Source of the DNA: Bryobacterales bacterium
GTDB taxonomy: Bacteria; Acidobacteriota; Terriglobia; Bryobacterales; UBA6623
Reading direction: 5' to 3'
Assembly: GCA_028819255.1 (NCBI GenBank)
Contig: JAPPMB010000099.1
Location: forward strand, 1 to 64,000
Length of the DNA: 64,000 bases
Positions 36,631 to 45,963 of this stretch are shown here, piece by piece. The translations under genes were made by a program, and so were the position numbers. The notes below the pieces were generated by a model that searched no databases, was not told where the DNA came from, and was given only the letters and a program-made list of their open reading frames with translations. Each line of letters opens with the position of its first letter. Within the stretch, counting starts at the first letter, position 1.

Positions 36631-38304
36631 TCAAGCGTCCAGCACGACCGGCACTACAAGCGGCCGGCTACGGCGCGCGGTCTTCCTGGCGACGTGGCGT
36701 TGGACGCCGTTCCGAATTCTGTCCTCGATCACTTCGAGGTTCCTGAGCTCCGCCCGCGTGCTCTTGGCAATCGCCGTTTGAATCGCCGAGGTGGTCTCAT
36801 CGAGGAGCGCCTTGGCGTCTTCGGAACCGACAAAGCCGCGGGAGATGATCTCGACATCCGTCGCCTCTCCCTTCCGCTCGTCAATCGTGACAACCGGAAC
36901 CAGCACGCCGAAGTTCGATAGCCTGCGGCGATCCCACATCACCGCATCGCCCAGCACCTCTTCGCCCGTGCCGGCGTCAATGAGGCAATGCCCGACCGGT
37001 GCCTTGTCCGGCAGGACTCGCGCGCCGAATTCGTCGAACTGGAGGATCTGCCCGTTCTCGAGGACCCACGACTCCTCCAGTTCCCGCCCGCGGACCTCCG
37101 ACGCCAGCCGCCGGTGCTGGGCCAGCTGCCGGTAGTCGCCGTGAACGGGCAGGAAGTAGCGTGGCCGGACGAGATTGAGAACGAGCTTGAGCTCTTCCTG
37201 GCAGGGATGTCCGGAAACGTGGAGGTCGGGGCAGTTGCCGCCGTACAGGACGCTGGCCCCCTGGCGGTACAGGTGGTCCACCATCCGGTAGATCCTGGCC
37301 TCGTTGCCCGGAATCATCTTGGCGCTGAACGCGACGACGTCGCCTTCCTCGATTTCCACCGTGTTGTGCCTGCCGCGCGCCGCGCGCGACAGCGAGGACA
37401 TGGGCTCCCCCTGGGACCCGGCAATGATCGTGACGCGGTCGCGGCGGGGGTACGTCCGCAGGTCATGCGGCCGGACCATCGTGCCGGGCGGCATTCGCAG
37501 GAGCCCAAGGTTTGCGGCAATGTCGCAGGCCGTCGAAACACTGCGGCCGACGAGCGCCACCTTGCGGCGGTGCTCCACGGCCTGGTCGACGATTTGCTGA
37601 ACACGGTGGATGGCGGAAGAGAAGCAGGTGAAGAACAGCGCTTCCTCCGCGCCCGAGAATATCCGGTCGAGAGCCGTCGTCACGGCCCTTTCCGACTTGC
37701 AGAATCCCGGCACATCGGAGTTCGTGGAGTCGGAGCAAAGCAGCAGCACTCCGCGGTCACCGTATTCGGCAAATTTCGCGAAGTCGAACTTCCTCCCGTC
37801 GATCGGCGTCTGGTCGATCTTGAAGTCGCCGGTGTGCAGCACGTAGCCCGCGGGCGTGGAGATCGCGAGCGCCATGCACTGCACGGTGCTGTGCGTCACA
37901 TGGATTCCCTCGACGGTGAAGCGGCCGAGAACCAGGCTCTCGCCCGGCTTGATCGTCACGAGGTGCGGCGGCTTGTGGAAGGAAAACTCGGATAGCTGCT
38001 TGCGCACGAGGCCCAGCGTGAACGCAGTTCCGTAGACCGGAACGTCCAGTCGAGACAGCACGTGTGCGACTGCACCGATGTGGTCTTGGTGCGCATGCGT
38101 GAGCACCAGGCCGCGCAGGTTCTCCTTGCGCGAAAGGAGGTAGGCCAGGTCGGGAACGATGACATCGATCCCGGGTCGCTCGGGCCCCGGAAACAGGGTG
38201 CCTGCGTCGACCACGATCAGGTCGGAACCCGACTCGATCGCCATCATGTTCATGCCGAACTCGCCCAGCCCGCCGAGGGGAATGATTCGGAGTTCGTTGC
38301 TCAA
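36631..38304 (-). CDS. rnj: Ribonuclease J
   Basis: A 557-residue metallo-beta-lactamase/beta-CASP ribonuclease that degrades and matures RNA from the 5' end. The start SNELRIIPLGGLGEFGMNM is the standard N terminus of the family, so I choose TTG 38304 with GGTGAG just upstream; ATG 38367 would add 21 unmatched residues. The metal motif THAHQDHIGAV, the beta-CASP segment VVLLLCSDSTNSD-type (GVLLLCSDSTNSD) and the GNEARIYRMVDHLYRQG region are present, and the length matches characterised members. Confidence 0.92.
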   Translation of the reverse strand: MSNELRIIPLGGLGEFGMNMMAIESGSDLIVVDAGTLFPGPERPGIDVIVPDLAYLLSRKENLRGLVLTHAHQDHIGAVAHVLSRLDVPVYGTAFTLGLVRKQLSEFSFHKPPHLVTIKPGESLVLGRFTVEGIHVTHSTVQCMALAISTPAGYVLHTGDFKIDQTPIDGRKFDFAKFAEYGDRGVLLLCSDSTNSDVPGFCKSERAVTTALDRIFSGAEEALFFTCFSSAIHRVQQIVDQAVEHRRKVALVGRSVSTACDIAANLGLLRMPPGTMVRPHDLRTYPRRDRVTIIAGSQGEPMSSLSRAARGRHNTVEIEEGDVVAFSAKMIPGNEARIYRMVDHLYRQGASVLYGGNCPDLHVSGHPCQEELKLVLNLVRPRYFLPVHGDYRQLAQHRRLASEVRGRELEESWVLENGQILQFDEFGARVLPDKAPVGHCLIDAGTGEEVLGDAVMWDRRRLSNFGVLVPVVTIDERKGEATDVEIISRGFVGSEDAKALLDETTSAIQTAIAKSTRAELRNLEVIEDRIRNGVQRHVARKTARRSRPLVVPVVLDA

Positions 38305-38388
38305 TTTCTCACCGTGATCAAGATCCACGCTATCACAGGGAGCGGTCGGCCCCGCTCGCGAGAGCATCCGCCCGGGCTGAGACCGGCC

Positions 38389-38715
38389 TCAGAGCTCCTC
38401 CGCGGACACGTCGATTTCCATCCGGAGGAGAGCTGCCCCGAGAGTCTTTCCCTGAGCGTCGGCCCGCAGCGACAGCGTGCCGCCGCCCGCCAGGGCGCGG
38501 TGCAGCAGGAAGTTGAGCGCTCCTATGTTGGGCAGTTCGAATCGCTCGACGCGGCCGTTGCATAGATTTCCGAAATGCTCCTTGACGCGGCTGGAGGTCA
38601 CCTCGCGCACCAGCACCGGATAGTGGCGGTCCTTGATCGCGATCAATCCGATGTTTGCCGTGTCGCCCTTGTCTCCCGACCGGACGTGCGCGATCTCGAT
38701 CAACCGCAGCCGCAC
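38389..38715 (-). CDS. Stand-alone AtuA-like C-terminal domain protein
   Basis: A 108-residue protein matching the C-terminal ferredoxin-fold domain of AtuA/acyclic-terpene-utilisation proteins: HVRSGDKGDTANIGLIA at the N terminus, then VTSSRVKEHFGN and NIGALNFLLHRALAGG. Normally this domain follows the larger AtuA core in one chain; here it is separate and no AtuA core is seen in the window. Start is GTG 38715. Function unknown; the GDKGD-type loop may bind a phosphate. Confidence 0.8.
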   Translation of the reverse strand: MRLRLIEIAHVRSGDKGDTANIGLIAIKDRHYPVLVREVTSSRVKEHFGNLCNGRVERFELPNIGALNFLLHRALAGGGTLSLRADAQGKTLGAALLRMEIDVSAEEL

Positions 38716-38752
38716 GTTCCGATTCTAGTGCGCCGGATCGGCGCGGACTCGA

Positions 38753-39634
38753 TCAGCAGGTCAGAAGGCGGAAGCCGCTCTCCCCGACTCCGAACACCCG
38801 CCCGACGGATTCGACGCGCAAGCGGATCTCCTGCAGGACCGCGGCTTGGAATTCCGGGCGGTGCCAGCGATCGAACCCCCGGGTGCGACTGACGCGCAGG
38901 GCCTCGGGGCGAGTGGTGGCGCCGCGCGGCTTCAGCGCGCGCGTGTGCAGGGGATCGGCGATCACGCATCGGCTGGTGAAATCGAGAGCCAGGTTCGCCA
39001 GGTCCGTCGGGTTGCACGGCAGGATGGGCGCCAGGGTGCAGTGCACCGCGATTCCCGCGTCCCGGAGTGCGCCCATCGCCCAAACGCGGTCCTCCACGGA
39101 CTCGCAGTGCGGCTCGTACAGGCGTCGCACGTCGTCGCGGTCCGTGGTGATCGAGAAGCTGACCCGCAGGCGGGTGAGTGCCGCGAGCTCCCCCAGCAGT
39201 TCCAGGTCGCGAAGGATCAGAGTCCCCCTGGTCTGGAGCACGAACGCCGCCGGCGGCCTCTCGCACAACGCCCGCAAGACTTCCGGCATCAGCCTCTCCG
39301 CCGCTTCTGCGGGCTGGTAGGGATCGACCAGGGGCGAGCAGTAGATGATCTGGGACGCACGCAGCTCCCGGGCGAGCAGGCCCGCGGCGTTGGACTTGAA
39401 CGTCGTGTGGCGCCCCCATCTCTGCCAGTCCCGCGGCTTGAGCCCCGCATACAGTCTCAGGGTGGGGACGTAACAGTAGGTGCAGCCGTAGAGGCAGTTG
39501 CGCGCGGGGTTCAGGGAATGGGTGAATCCCGCACGGGCGATGAATCCGGATGTCCGGCTCAGGATCGTCCGTGCGGAGTTCCGGAACACCGGGGCCCGGC
39601 GGGCCGGGGGCCACTGCTTCAGGAGGTTGGACAC
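38753..39634 (-). CDS. SPL-family radical SAM protein
   Basis: A 293-residue radical SAM enzyme of the spore-photoproduct-lyase-like family (type PA0069/Rv2578c). The cluster motif is CLYGCTYCYVPTL (about residues 47-59) after SLNPARNCLYG, and the chain continues with IIYCSPLVDPYQPAE, SFSITTDRDDVRRLYEP and PILPCNPTDL. The reaction of this subfamily is not known. Start is GTG 39634; a TACAAT hexamer lies about 30 nt upstream (near 39667). Confidence 0.85.
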   Translation of the reverse strand: MSNLLKQWPPARRAPVFRNSARTILSRTSGFIARAGFTHSLNPARNCLYGCTYCYVPTLRLYAGLKPRDWQRWGRHTTFKSNAAGLLARELRASQIIYCSPLVDPYQPAEAAERLMPEVLRALCERPPAAFVLQTRGTLILRDLELLGELAALTRLRVSFSITTDRDDVRRLYEPHCESVEDRVWAMGALRDAGIAVHCTLAPILPCNPTDLANLALDFTSRCVIADPLHTRALKPRGATTRPEALRVSRTRGFDRWHRPEFQAAVLQEIRLRVESVGRVFGVGESGFRLLTC

Positions 39635-39784
39635 GGGGCGGTCACGGAGGTCGCGGCCTGCACGGCCATTGTACGCCGCGCGCGAGGGGCCACAGGTCGG
39701 ATCCGATACGGCGGCTGATCAGAGGAGGCGGTCGACAAGACCCCGCACAACAGGCACAATGAAGACAACGGCCAGTCCGCCCGC

Positions 39785-40606
39785 ATGCCTGATCAAGACC
39801 GCCCACAGTCCACACCCGCCCCACGGTCCAGAAGGGAACTGGAAGCACTGGAAGCCCGTACCCGAGGGGATTCGTTGCGGCAGATTCTCGCCAAGCCGGT
39901 TGTCGTCGTCGCGATCCTTCTCAGCTTCGGAGTCATCGGAATCGTGGCCTACCTGCAGCAGGGGCCCAGCGCCCTGACCTTGGAGGCGCCCGAGGCGCGG
40001 TACGAACTCCTCAGGAATCAGGGGCTGACCCAGGGCGTGCCCATCTCGATCCAGCTCGGGCCTTTGACGGTGTTTCACATCAGCGACCCCATGGCCGGCG
40101 GCGCGGGCGCCGCGCGCGCGAAACAGGTTGTGGACAGCCTTTCAGCGGCTGTTCAGGAGCTGTCGGAGACGCCTGGCCGCGTGATCACGATCGACACCGG
40201 AGCGCCGGAAGGAATGCCCCGCGTCGTCCAGAAGGAAACCGCGGATTCCTCGGCGTCACTGGAAATCGTCAGCGTCACGTCGGACGACATGCTTCTGGCG
40301 GACACCGACGACGCCAAGCTGCTGGCGCGCATCTGGGCAGAGCGGCTGACCGACAGCCTCAGGCTGCTGATCTTCGGCCAGCCGCCGGAATTCTCCAGGG
40401 ACACCAGCTTCGGGGCAGGGCTGGATGTTCTGCATGGAACCGCGATGCGCGAGAGTGGTAGCCTGACCTCGGACTCCCTGACGGCAGCCTTCGACGAGCT
40501 GTCCGCCGATCTACGGGAAGCACTGACTTCATTTCCCGCCCTGCCGTCCATGATCGAGTCGTCTCCCGGCGCAACCTCGGGCGACACGGTCGGGGATTCA
40601 AGCTAG
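39785..40606 (+). CDS. Unknown membrane-anchored protein
   Basis: A 273-residue protein I cannot assign. It has a charged N terminus, one membrane helix (VVVVAILLSFGVIGIVAYL, about residues 38-56) and a polar domain of about 200 residues. The segment from ISIQLGPLTVFHISDPM to LARIWAERLTDSLRLLIFG distantly recalls the extracytoplasmic sensor segment of some MscS-like channels (a serine/alanine helix, a beta strand, then D-x-D-A and a helix), but no channel follows. The tail is rich in serine and acidic residues. It is convergent with murJ and overlaps it by 4 bp. Confidence 0.7.
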   Translation: MPDQDRPQSTPAPRSRRELEALEARTRGDSLRQILAKPVVVVAILLSFGVIGIVAYLQQGPSALTLEAPEARYELLRNQGLTQGVPISIQLGPLTVFHISDPMAGGAGAARAKQVVDSLSAAVQELSETPGRVITIDTGAPEGMPRVVQKETADSSASLEIVSVTSDDMLLADTDDAKLLARIWAERLTDSLRLLIFGQPPEFSRDTSFGAGLDVLHGTAMRESGSLTSDSLTAAFDELSADLREALTSFPALPSMIESSPGATSGDTVGDSS

Positions 40607-42303
40607 GCTCCATCCCGGGCGTTCCGCCCCAGCCTCGCCAGGACGGCTTGCCGCGCCAGATCCAGTTCGGGCAGCCTCATGGCGCGACAGAGCGTGTACA
40701 GCAGGCCCACCCCCGCAGGAACGGTCACTGCAAGCACCGCCAGGCGCCCAACGAACGTGCCGGGCCCGATCCAGGACTCGATGAGGCGGGCGAGAACCCA
40801 GCAGCAGGCCCCCATCACAATCGAGGCCGCTCCGGTCTTGAGCCCCGCCGCCAGCAGGCGGCGCCCTCCCACGCCACGCACCTTCACGCGCATGAAGGCG
40901 AACAGAAGCACGAAGTTCAGATTCGCCACGAGCGAGGTTGAGAGTGCGAGAGCCCAGTGTCCCAGTCCCAGAACGTCAATGAAGACCTTGTTCAGGCTGA
41001 AGTTGAGAGCGATGGAGAGCACCGACACCAGCATCGGAGTGCGCACGTTGTCGAGTGCGTAGAACGCTGCCGCAAGCACCTTGGCCGAGGCGTACCCGAC
41101 GAGTCCCAGGCAGTAGAACGACAGCGCCAGCGCCGTCTGCTCGGTGTCGAACGGAGTGAACCGCCCGCGTTCGTAGATGGCCCCCACCAGCGGGCGGCTG
41201 AGCACCAGCAGGCCGACCGTGGAGGGAATCGTGAGCAGGAACACGAGACCGAGGGAGCGCGACAGGGTGTTCCTGAAGTCCTCGATTCGACCCGCACCGG
41301 CGTCCCTGGAAATCACGGGCAGAGTCGCCGATGCCACCGCCACACCGAACAGGCCCAAGGGAAGCTGCATGAAACGGAACGAGTAGGCAAGCCATGACAC
41401 GGGGGCATCGATGATCTGCCCGGCTGCGTCAGTCATGCGCGAAGCGAACACGCTGTTGACCATCACGTTGACCTGCACCGCCGCTGCCCCGATGGCGGCC
41501 GGGCCCATCAGGCGCAGCACCTGGCGGACTCCGGGATCCAGCACGCCCGCCATCGGACGGAACCGCAGGCCAGTCCGCCGCAGGCCGGGGATCTGGCAAA
41601 CATACTGGACTCCGCCGCCCAGCAGCGTTCCCACGGCCATGCCCACGATCGGATCAATGCCGAGTTCGGGTCCGACTACGAAGCCGAGGAGCAGCCCGGC
41701 CCCCACGGAAGTGACGTTGAAGAAGCCCGACGACAGCGCTGGAACGCCGAAGGTTCCGTGCGAGTTCAGCACCCCCATCGCCTTGGCGGCCAGCGCGATC
41801 AGCAGGAGGAACGGCATCATCACGCGGGCCAGCAGGACGGTGAGCTCCAACTTGCCCTCGATCGAGGCGTATCCGGGAAAGATCCGGTCCACCAGCACTG
41901 GGGCGAACAGGGCGCCTAGTGCGCAGATGCCGGTCAGGACGGGCACGAGCAGTGTTGTGAGTCGATTCGAGAGGGCGTGGGCCTCCTGCCTGCCCTTGGA
42001 CGAGAGCGTCTGCGAGTAGGTGGTGACGAACGCCGTCGAAAGTGCCCCTTCGGCGAGGAGGTCGCGCAGGAGATTGGGTATGCGGTAGGCGGCGACGAAA
42101 GCGTCGTACTTCATGCCGGCCCCGAAGAGGCCGGCAAAGACCGTTTCGCGGACCAGACCGGTGATCCGGCTGAAGAAAACCGCCAGGCTGACAACGCCCG
42201 CCCTGCGCACTACCTGGGCGTGAGCGGATTCCGCGTCGGGCACAGACCTGGATTCCGCGCTAGGTCGGGCCGCCGTCCGTCGGGATTCCGGGCGGCCCTG
42301 CAC
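40603..42303 (-). CDS. murJ: Lipid II flippase MurJ (MviN)
   Basis: A 566-residue polytopic membrane protein of the MurJ family, which moves lipid II across the inner membrane for peptidoglycan synthesis. Fourteen helices are predicted; landmarks are FFSRITGLVRETVFAGLFG, the GAGMKYDAFVAAYRIPNLLR loop with conserved basic residues, and FSLNKVFIDVLGLGHWALAL. The N terminus begins with a 30-residue polar extension. GTG 42303 lies 11 nt after a TACGCT hexamer, supporting this start. Confidence 0.92.
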   Translation of the reverse strand: MQGRPESRRTAARPSAESRSVPDAESAHAQVVRRAGVVSLAVFFSRITGLVRETVFAGLFGAGMKYDAFVAAYRIPNLLRDLLAEGALSTAFVTTYSQTLSSKGRQEAHALSNRLTTLLVPVLTGICALGALFAPVLVDRIFPGYASIEGKLELTVLLARVMMPFLLLIALAAKAMGVLNSHGTFGVPALSSGFFNVTSVGAGLLLGFVVGPELGIDPIVGMAVGTLLGGGVQYVCQIPGLRRTGLRFRPMAGVLDPGVRQVLRLMGPAAIGAAAVQVNVMVNSVFASRMTDAAGQIIDAPVSWLAYSFRFMQLPLGLFGVAVASATLPVISRDAGAGRIEDFRNTLSRSLGLVFLLTIPSTVGLLVLSRPLVGAIYERGRFTPFDTEQTALALSFYCLGLVGYASAKVLAAAFYALDNVRTPMLVSVLSIALNFSLNKVFIDVLGLGHWALALSTSLVANLNFVLLFAFMRVKVRGVGGRRLLAAGLKTGAASIVMGACCWVLARLIESWIGPGTFVGRLAVLAVTVPAGVGLLYTLCRAMRLPELDLARQAVLARLGRNARDGA

Positions 42304-42314
42304 GGCTGCTGACT

Positions 42315-42320
42315 AGCGTA
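42315..42320 (-). promoter_or_regulatory. Putative -10 element before murJ
   Basis: On the minus strand TACGCT ends 11 nt before GTG 42303. Confidence 0.35.
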
Positions 42321-42415
42321 TCACCGCACCCCCGGACCCGTGGCGACGCGCCGGGCCCGCGTGGCCGGCCGCGCGGACGACAGGCCCCTCGCTTCCGGCA
42401 CGGACGCCAGAGAGG

Positions 42416-44512
42416 CTAGAGCTGGGCGAAGACAAAGCTCCAGATGTCCGCCCACTCGTCGACCACCTTGTGAAGCGGCTTGCCACGGCCATGGCCCGCC
42501 GACTGCTCGTAGCGCAGGAGGATCGGATCGTCAAGCGTGGTTGCCGCCTGCAGCCGGGCAACCATCTTGCGGGCGTGCATCGGGTCGACTCGGGAATCCG
42601 AGTCCGCCGTGTAGATCAGCGTGGCAGGGTAGGCCGTGCCGTCCTTGACCCGGTGATAGGGCGAGTAGGCGTGAAGCCACTCGAAGTCCTCGGCCCGCTC
42701 GGCGGTGCCGTACTCCGAAACCCACAGCTTGGCCATCCGGAACCTGTCGTAGCGAAGCATGTCCAGCAAGGGCACGCCCGACACCGCGGCCCGCCACAGG
42801 CCGGGCCTCTGGGTCAGGGCCGCTCCCACCAGCAGGCCGCCGTTGCTGCGGCCATGGATGACGAGACGGTCCGGATCGACCAGTCCCTCGGCCCTGAGAT
42901 ACTCGCCGGCCGATATGAAGTCGTCGAACACGTTCTGCTTGTTGCCCAGCATGCCGGCCTGATGCCATTCCTCGCCGTATTCGCTCCCGCCCCGCAGGTT
43001 CGCAATGGCAAGCAGGTTGCCTGCCTCGATCCAGGGGAAGATCCACGTCGAGTAGCTGGGGGTGAGGGCGATGTTGAACCCGCCGTATCCGTAGAGCAGT
43101 CCCGGCACGGTTCCGTCGGCAGGTGTGCCGTGCTTCGAGATGAGGAACATGGGAATCCGCGTCCCGTCCTTGCTCGAATAGAACACCTGGCGGATCTCGA
43201 ACGCATCGGAGTCGACCGGAGAATCGACTCCGGCCCACTGGGACGGACTCCCCTGCTCCACGTCCAGACGGTAGATCGCGGGCGCCTGCACGAACGAGCT
43301 GAACGAGAAGAACGCCTCGCTGCTCGAAGGCCTGGAGCTGAAGGCTTGCACGGTTCCAAGGCCGGGCAGCCGGACTTCCCGCTTGTCGGAGCCGTCGAGC
43401 GCGTACGAATGGAGTTCCGAGTGGGCGTCCCGCATGCTTCCGACGAAGAGCCGGTTTCCAGCTAGGGAAGCGAATTCGATCACCGCGTCCGATTCGGGTA
43501 CTACTGTAGTCCAGTGCTTGCGCTCCGGGCGCTCCAGGTCGATCGCTAGGACCCGGTACCGGGGAGCCTCCGCGTTGGTCAGCAGGTAGAGCGTGCCGTC
43601 GACGATTTCACCCGTGTAGCTGGATTCCCCGTCCTCGGCGATCGTCGTCAACTTCCCGCTCGCAAGATTGCGGACGTACAGGTGGTTGCGTCCCCAGCCA
43701 AGGAACGTGTCGAGCATGAGGTGCCGCTCGTCCTCGCTCAGAATGGCATCGGGGATGTGTGCTTTCTCGAGGCCGTCACCGAATACCACTGGATCCTCTT
43801 CAATGCTGCGGCCGAGCTTGTGAAGGTAGACCCGGCGGTCGTAGAGTTCCTCCCCGGGACCGATTGTTTCCACGTCCCTGGGGCGTGAGTAGTAGAACCC
43901 GGAACCGTCCTCGAGCCACTGCGGGTTGGCGAACCGGACCTTCGGGAATACATCCGGGAGATCCTTCCGGGCGTCGATGTCGAGGATGTACATCGTGCTG
44001 GTCTCCGTGCCTTCGACGGACTTTCCATACGCCAGCAGCCTGCCGTCCTTGGACGGCACGTACCAGTCGACAGTGGTCGTGCCGTCGTCGCTCATGCTGT
44101 TCGGGTCAAGCAGCTTCCGGTCCTCCCCGTCGGGTCCCTCTCGCATGTATACGATGGGCTGGTTCTGGTCGCCGCTCCTGCGCGAGTAGAAATACCTGCC
44201 GCCGGCCTCCTGCGGCGTTGAGATCGAGCCCGACGCAAGGATCTCAGCCATCCGTCCGCGAATTCCTTCACGCATCGGAAGCTGATCCAGATAGTCCCGC
44301 GTGTACGAGGCTTGCGATTCGATCCACCGCCGGGCTTCCGCGGTGTCGCTGTCTTCCAGCCACCGATAGGGATCCCGGACTACAACGCCGTGCAGCGTTT
44401 CCTCAACCATTCGTACCTCTGTTGGCGGCGGGGGCTCCAGGGGTGGTCCCCCGCAGTTCGCGCCGATGATCACGACAAGTGCAAGCGCCGCTACAGGGAC
44501 TCTACTCAGCAT
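42416..44512 (-). CDS. Prolyl oligopeptidase family (S9A) serine peptidase, lipoprotein
   Basis: A 698-residue exported peptidase. The N terminus looks like a lipoprotein signal (ALVVIIGANCGG). After a beta-propeller region (DPYRWLEDSDTAEARRW onward) comes the catalytic domain with nucleophile motif GRSNGGLLVGA, aspartate in DSDSRVDPMHARKM and histidine in QSAGHGRGKP. It should cleave after proline in oligopeptides outside the cytoplasm. A TACGAT hexamer lies 6 nt before the ATG. A sulfatase gene lies upstream in the same direction. Confidence 0.92.
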   Translation of the reverse strand: MLSRVPVAALALVVIIGANCGGPPLEPPPPTEVRMVEETLHGVVVRDPYRWLEDSDTAEARRWIESQASYTRDYLDQLPMREGIRGRMAEILASGSISTPQEAGGRYFYSRRSGDQNQPIVYMREGPDGEDRKLLDPNSMSDDGTTTVDWYVPSKDGRLLAYGKSVEGTETSTMYILDIDARKDLPDVFPKVRFANPQWLEDGSGFYYSRPRDVETIGPGEELYDRRVYLHKLGRSIEEDPVVFGDGLEKAHIPDAILSEDERHLMLDTFLGWGRNHLYVRNLASGKLTTIAEDGESSYTGEIVDGTLYLLTNAEAPRYRVLAIDLERPERKHWTTVVPESDAVIEFASLAGNRLFVGSMRDAHSELHSYALDGSDKREVRLPGLGTVQAFSSRPSSSEAFFSFSSFVQAPAIYRLDVEQGSPSQWAGVDSPVDSDAFEIRQVFYSSKDGTRIPMFLISKHGTPADGTVPGLLYGYGGFNIALTPSYSTWIFPWIEAGNLLAIANLRGGSEYGEEWHQAGMLGNKQNVFDDFISAGEYLRAEGLVDPDRLVIHGRSNGGLLVGAALTQRPGLWRAAVSGVPLLDMLRYDRFRMAKLWVSEYGTAERAEDFEWLHAYSPYHRVKDGTAYPATLIYTADSDSRVDPMHARKMVARLQAATTLDDPILLRYEQSAGHGRGKPLHKVVDEWADIWSFVFAQL

Positions 44513-44518
44513 GCGACT

Positions 44519-44524
44519 ATCGTA
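44519..44524 (-). promoter_or_regulatory. Putative -10 element before prolyl oligopeptidase gene
   Basis: On the minus strand TACGAT ends 6 nt before ATG 44512, the spacing expected for a transcript starting at the start codon. Confidence 0.45.
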
Positions 44525-44578
44525 GACCGACTCGGATGGCCGTGGCGGCCATCGAGGGTGCGCCGACGTCCGTCCGGC

Positions 44579-45922
44579 TCAGAGGGGCGACCATCGAGGA
44601 CGGGGCGACGACGTGGATGCCTCGCTCCGCCCCGCCGGGATCATGAGCCCCCGCCTCGGCGCCGTTGCGAGAGCGCGCTGGAGCTTGGCCCGGGCTGGTC
44701 TGGAAGCATGGTGCGCCTCCGGCAGCGGCTTCGACTCCCCCGGGTCCGCCCGGATGTCGAAAAGCTCGCCGCTCGCGTAGAGCTTGTAGCGTCTGTCCCT
44801 CACGAAGACGACCTCGGGGTGCGAGTAAGGCGAATCGAACGCGTCGGCGAACGGACGCGGGAAGTAGTACGTGTAGAGCCATTCCCGCGGGTCCCCTTCC
44901 CTGCCCCGCAGCCTGTCCCAGAAGCTCCGGCCGTCCATCTCCGGCTGGTCGGGTGGTGAAAGGCCCGCCGCATCGGCGAGCGTGGGCAGGAAGTCGGAGA
45001 AGTCGATCAGGTCGTCCAGGACACGCCCGCCGGCAATCCTTCCCGGGGCGCTGACGACGAGCGGCACGTGTGTTCCGGCGTCCGTAGTCGCGCCCTTGTC
45101 GCCGCGGATCGTGTCTCCCCCCAGGCTCGAGACCAGCTGGTGGTGGGTTCCGTTGTCGGAGGTGAAGACGAAGAGCGTGTCGCGCAGCAGCCCGAGCTTC
45201 TCAAGCTTGTCCTGCAGGCGGCCGACGATGAAGTCGGTGTACTCGACCATGTCGACGAAGTTCTGCTGCTCGTCTTTGGACCGGCGATCCCCGGAATGCG
45301 GCGTCGGCACGAACGGGGAGTGCACCAGGATCATCGGGTAGTAGACGAAGAAGGGCCGTTCGCTGTTGGACTCGATGAAGTTGAGCAGGAAGTCGGTGAC
45401 GATGTCCGGGCCGTAGTCGTCCGCTGCCGATTCGAGGATCCGGCCGTCCTGCTCGAGTGACGGATTCCAGAACCGGCTTCGTCCTGTGTTCCCCGTGTTC
45501 CACAGACAGTATGTGTCGAAACCGGCACCCGCGGCGATCCCTTCCGCGTTCTGGGACCCCTGCAGCTGCCACTTGCCGCCCACGGCGGTCGCATAGCCGG
45601 CGTTGCCGAACAGGTCGGCGATGGTCGGCTGGCCTGGCGCCAGCGCACCGAAGTCGGTGTAGTTTCGGGCGTTGCTCATGCCCGTCATCAAGGCCACCCG
45701 ACTTGGCGTGCAGAGGGGGGTAGAGTAGCAGTGGTCGAAGCGCACGCCGCCGTCTGCGAGCCTGTCGATCCGCGGCGTCCTGTACTGGCGGCTTCCGTAG
45801 GCGCCGAAGCACTCGTAGCCGACGTCGTCCGCCATCACGAACACGACGTTGGGCGGGCGACCGGCATCCTGGGCAATCGCCGGCAACGCAGCCAACAGGA
45901 GCGAGGAAATCAGCAGTCGCAT
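44579..45922 (-). CDS. Sulfatase (arylsulfatase family), exported
   Basis: A 447-residue sulfatase with a signal peptide (MRLLISSLLLAALPAIA). The metal site starts with VVFVMADDVGYECFGAYG; the formylglycine motif is CTPSR (about residues 72-76) in the context YSTPLCTPSRVALMTG, so maturation by a formylglycine-generating enzyme is expected. Further landmarks are GGKWQLQG, LVFTSDNGTHH-type (FVFTSDNGTHH) and a C-terminal domain. It would remove sulfate esters from glycans or small aromatics in the periplasm. A TATACT hexamer lies 11 nt before the ATG. Confidence 0.92.
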   Translation of the reverse strand: MRLLISSLLLAALPAIAQDAGRPPNVVFVMADDVGYECFGAYGSRQYRTPRIDRLADGGVRFDHCYSTPLCTPSRVALMTGMSNARNYTDFGALAPGQPTIADLFGNAGYATAVGGKWQLQGSQNAEGIAAGAGFDTYCLWNTGNTGRSRFWNPSLEQDGRILESAADDYGPDIVTDFLLNFIESNSERPFFVYYPMILVHSPFVPTPHSGDRRSKDEQQNFVDMVEYTDFIVGRLQDKLEKLGLLRDTLFVFTSDNGTHHQLVSSLGGDTIRGDKGATTDAGTHVPLVVSAPGRIAGGRVLDDLIDFSDFLPTLADAAGLSPPDQPEMDGRSFWDRLRGREGDPREWLYTYYFPRPFADAFDSPYSHPEVVFVRDRRYKLYASGELFDIRADPGESKPLPEAHHASRPARAKLQRALATAPRRGLMIPAGRSEASTSSPRPRWSPL

Positions 45923-45933
45923 GCGTTCTGCCG

Positions 45934-45939
45934 AGTATA
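45934..45939 (-). promoter_or_regulatory. Putative -10 element before sulfatase gene
   Basis: On the minus strand TATACT ends 11 nt before ATG 45922. Confidence 0.4.
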
Positions 45940-45963
45940 GGCAACCCCGCCCCGCAGGTGGGG

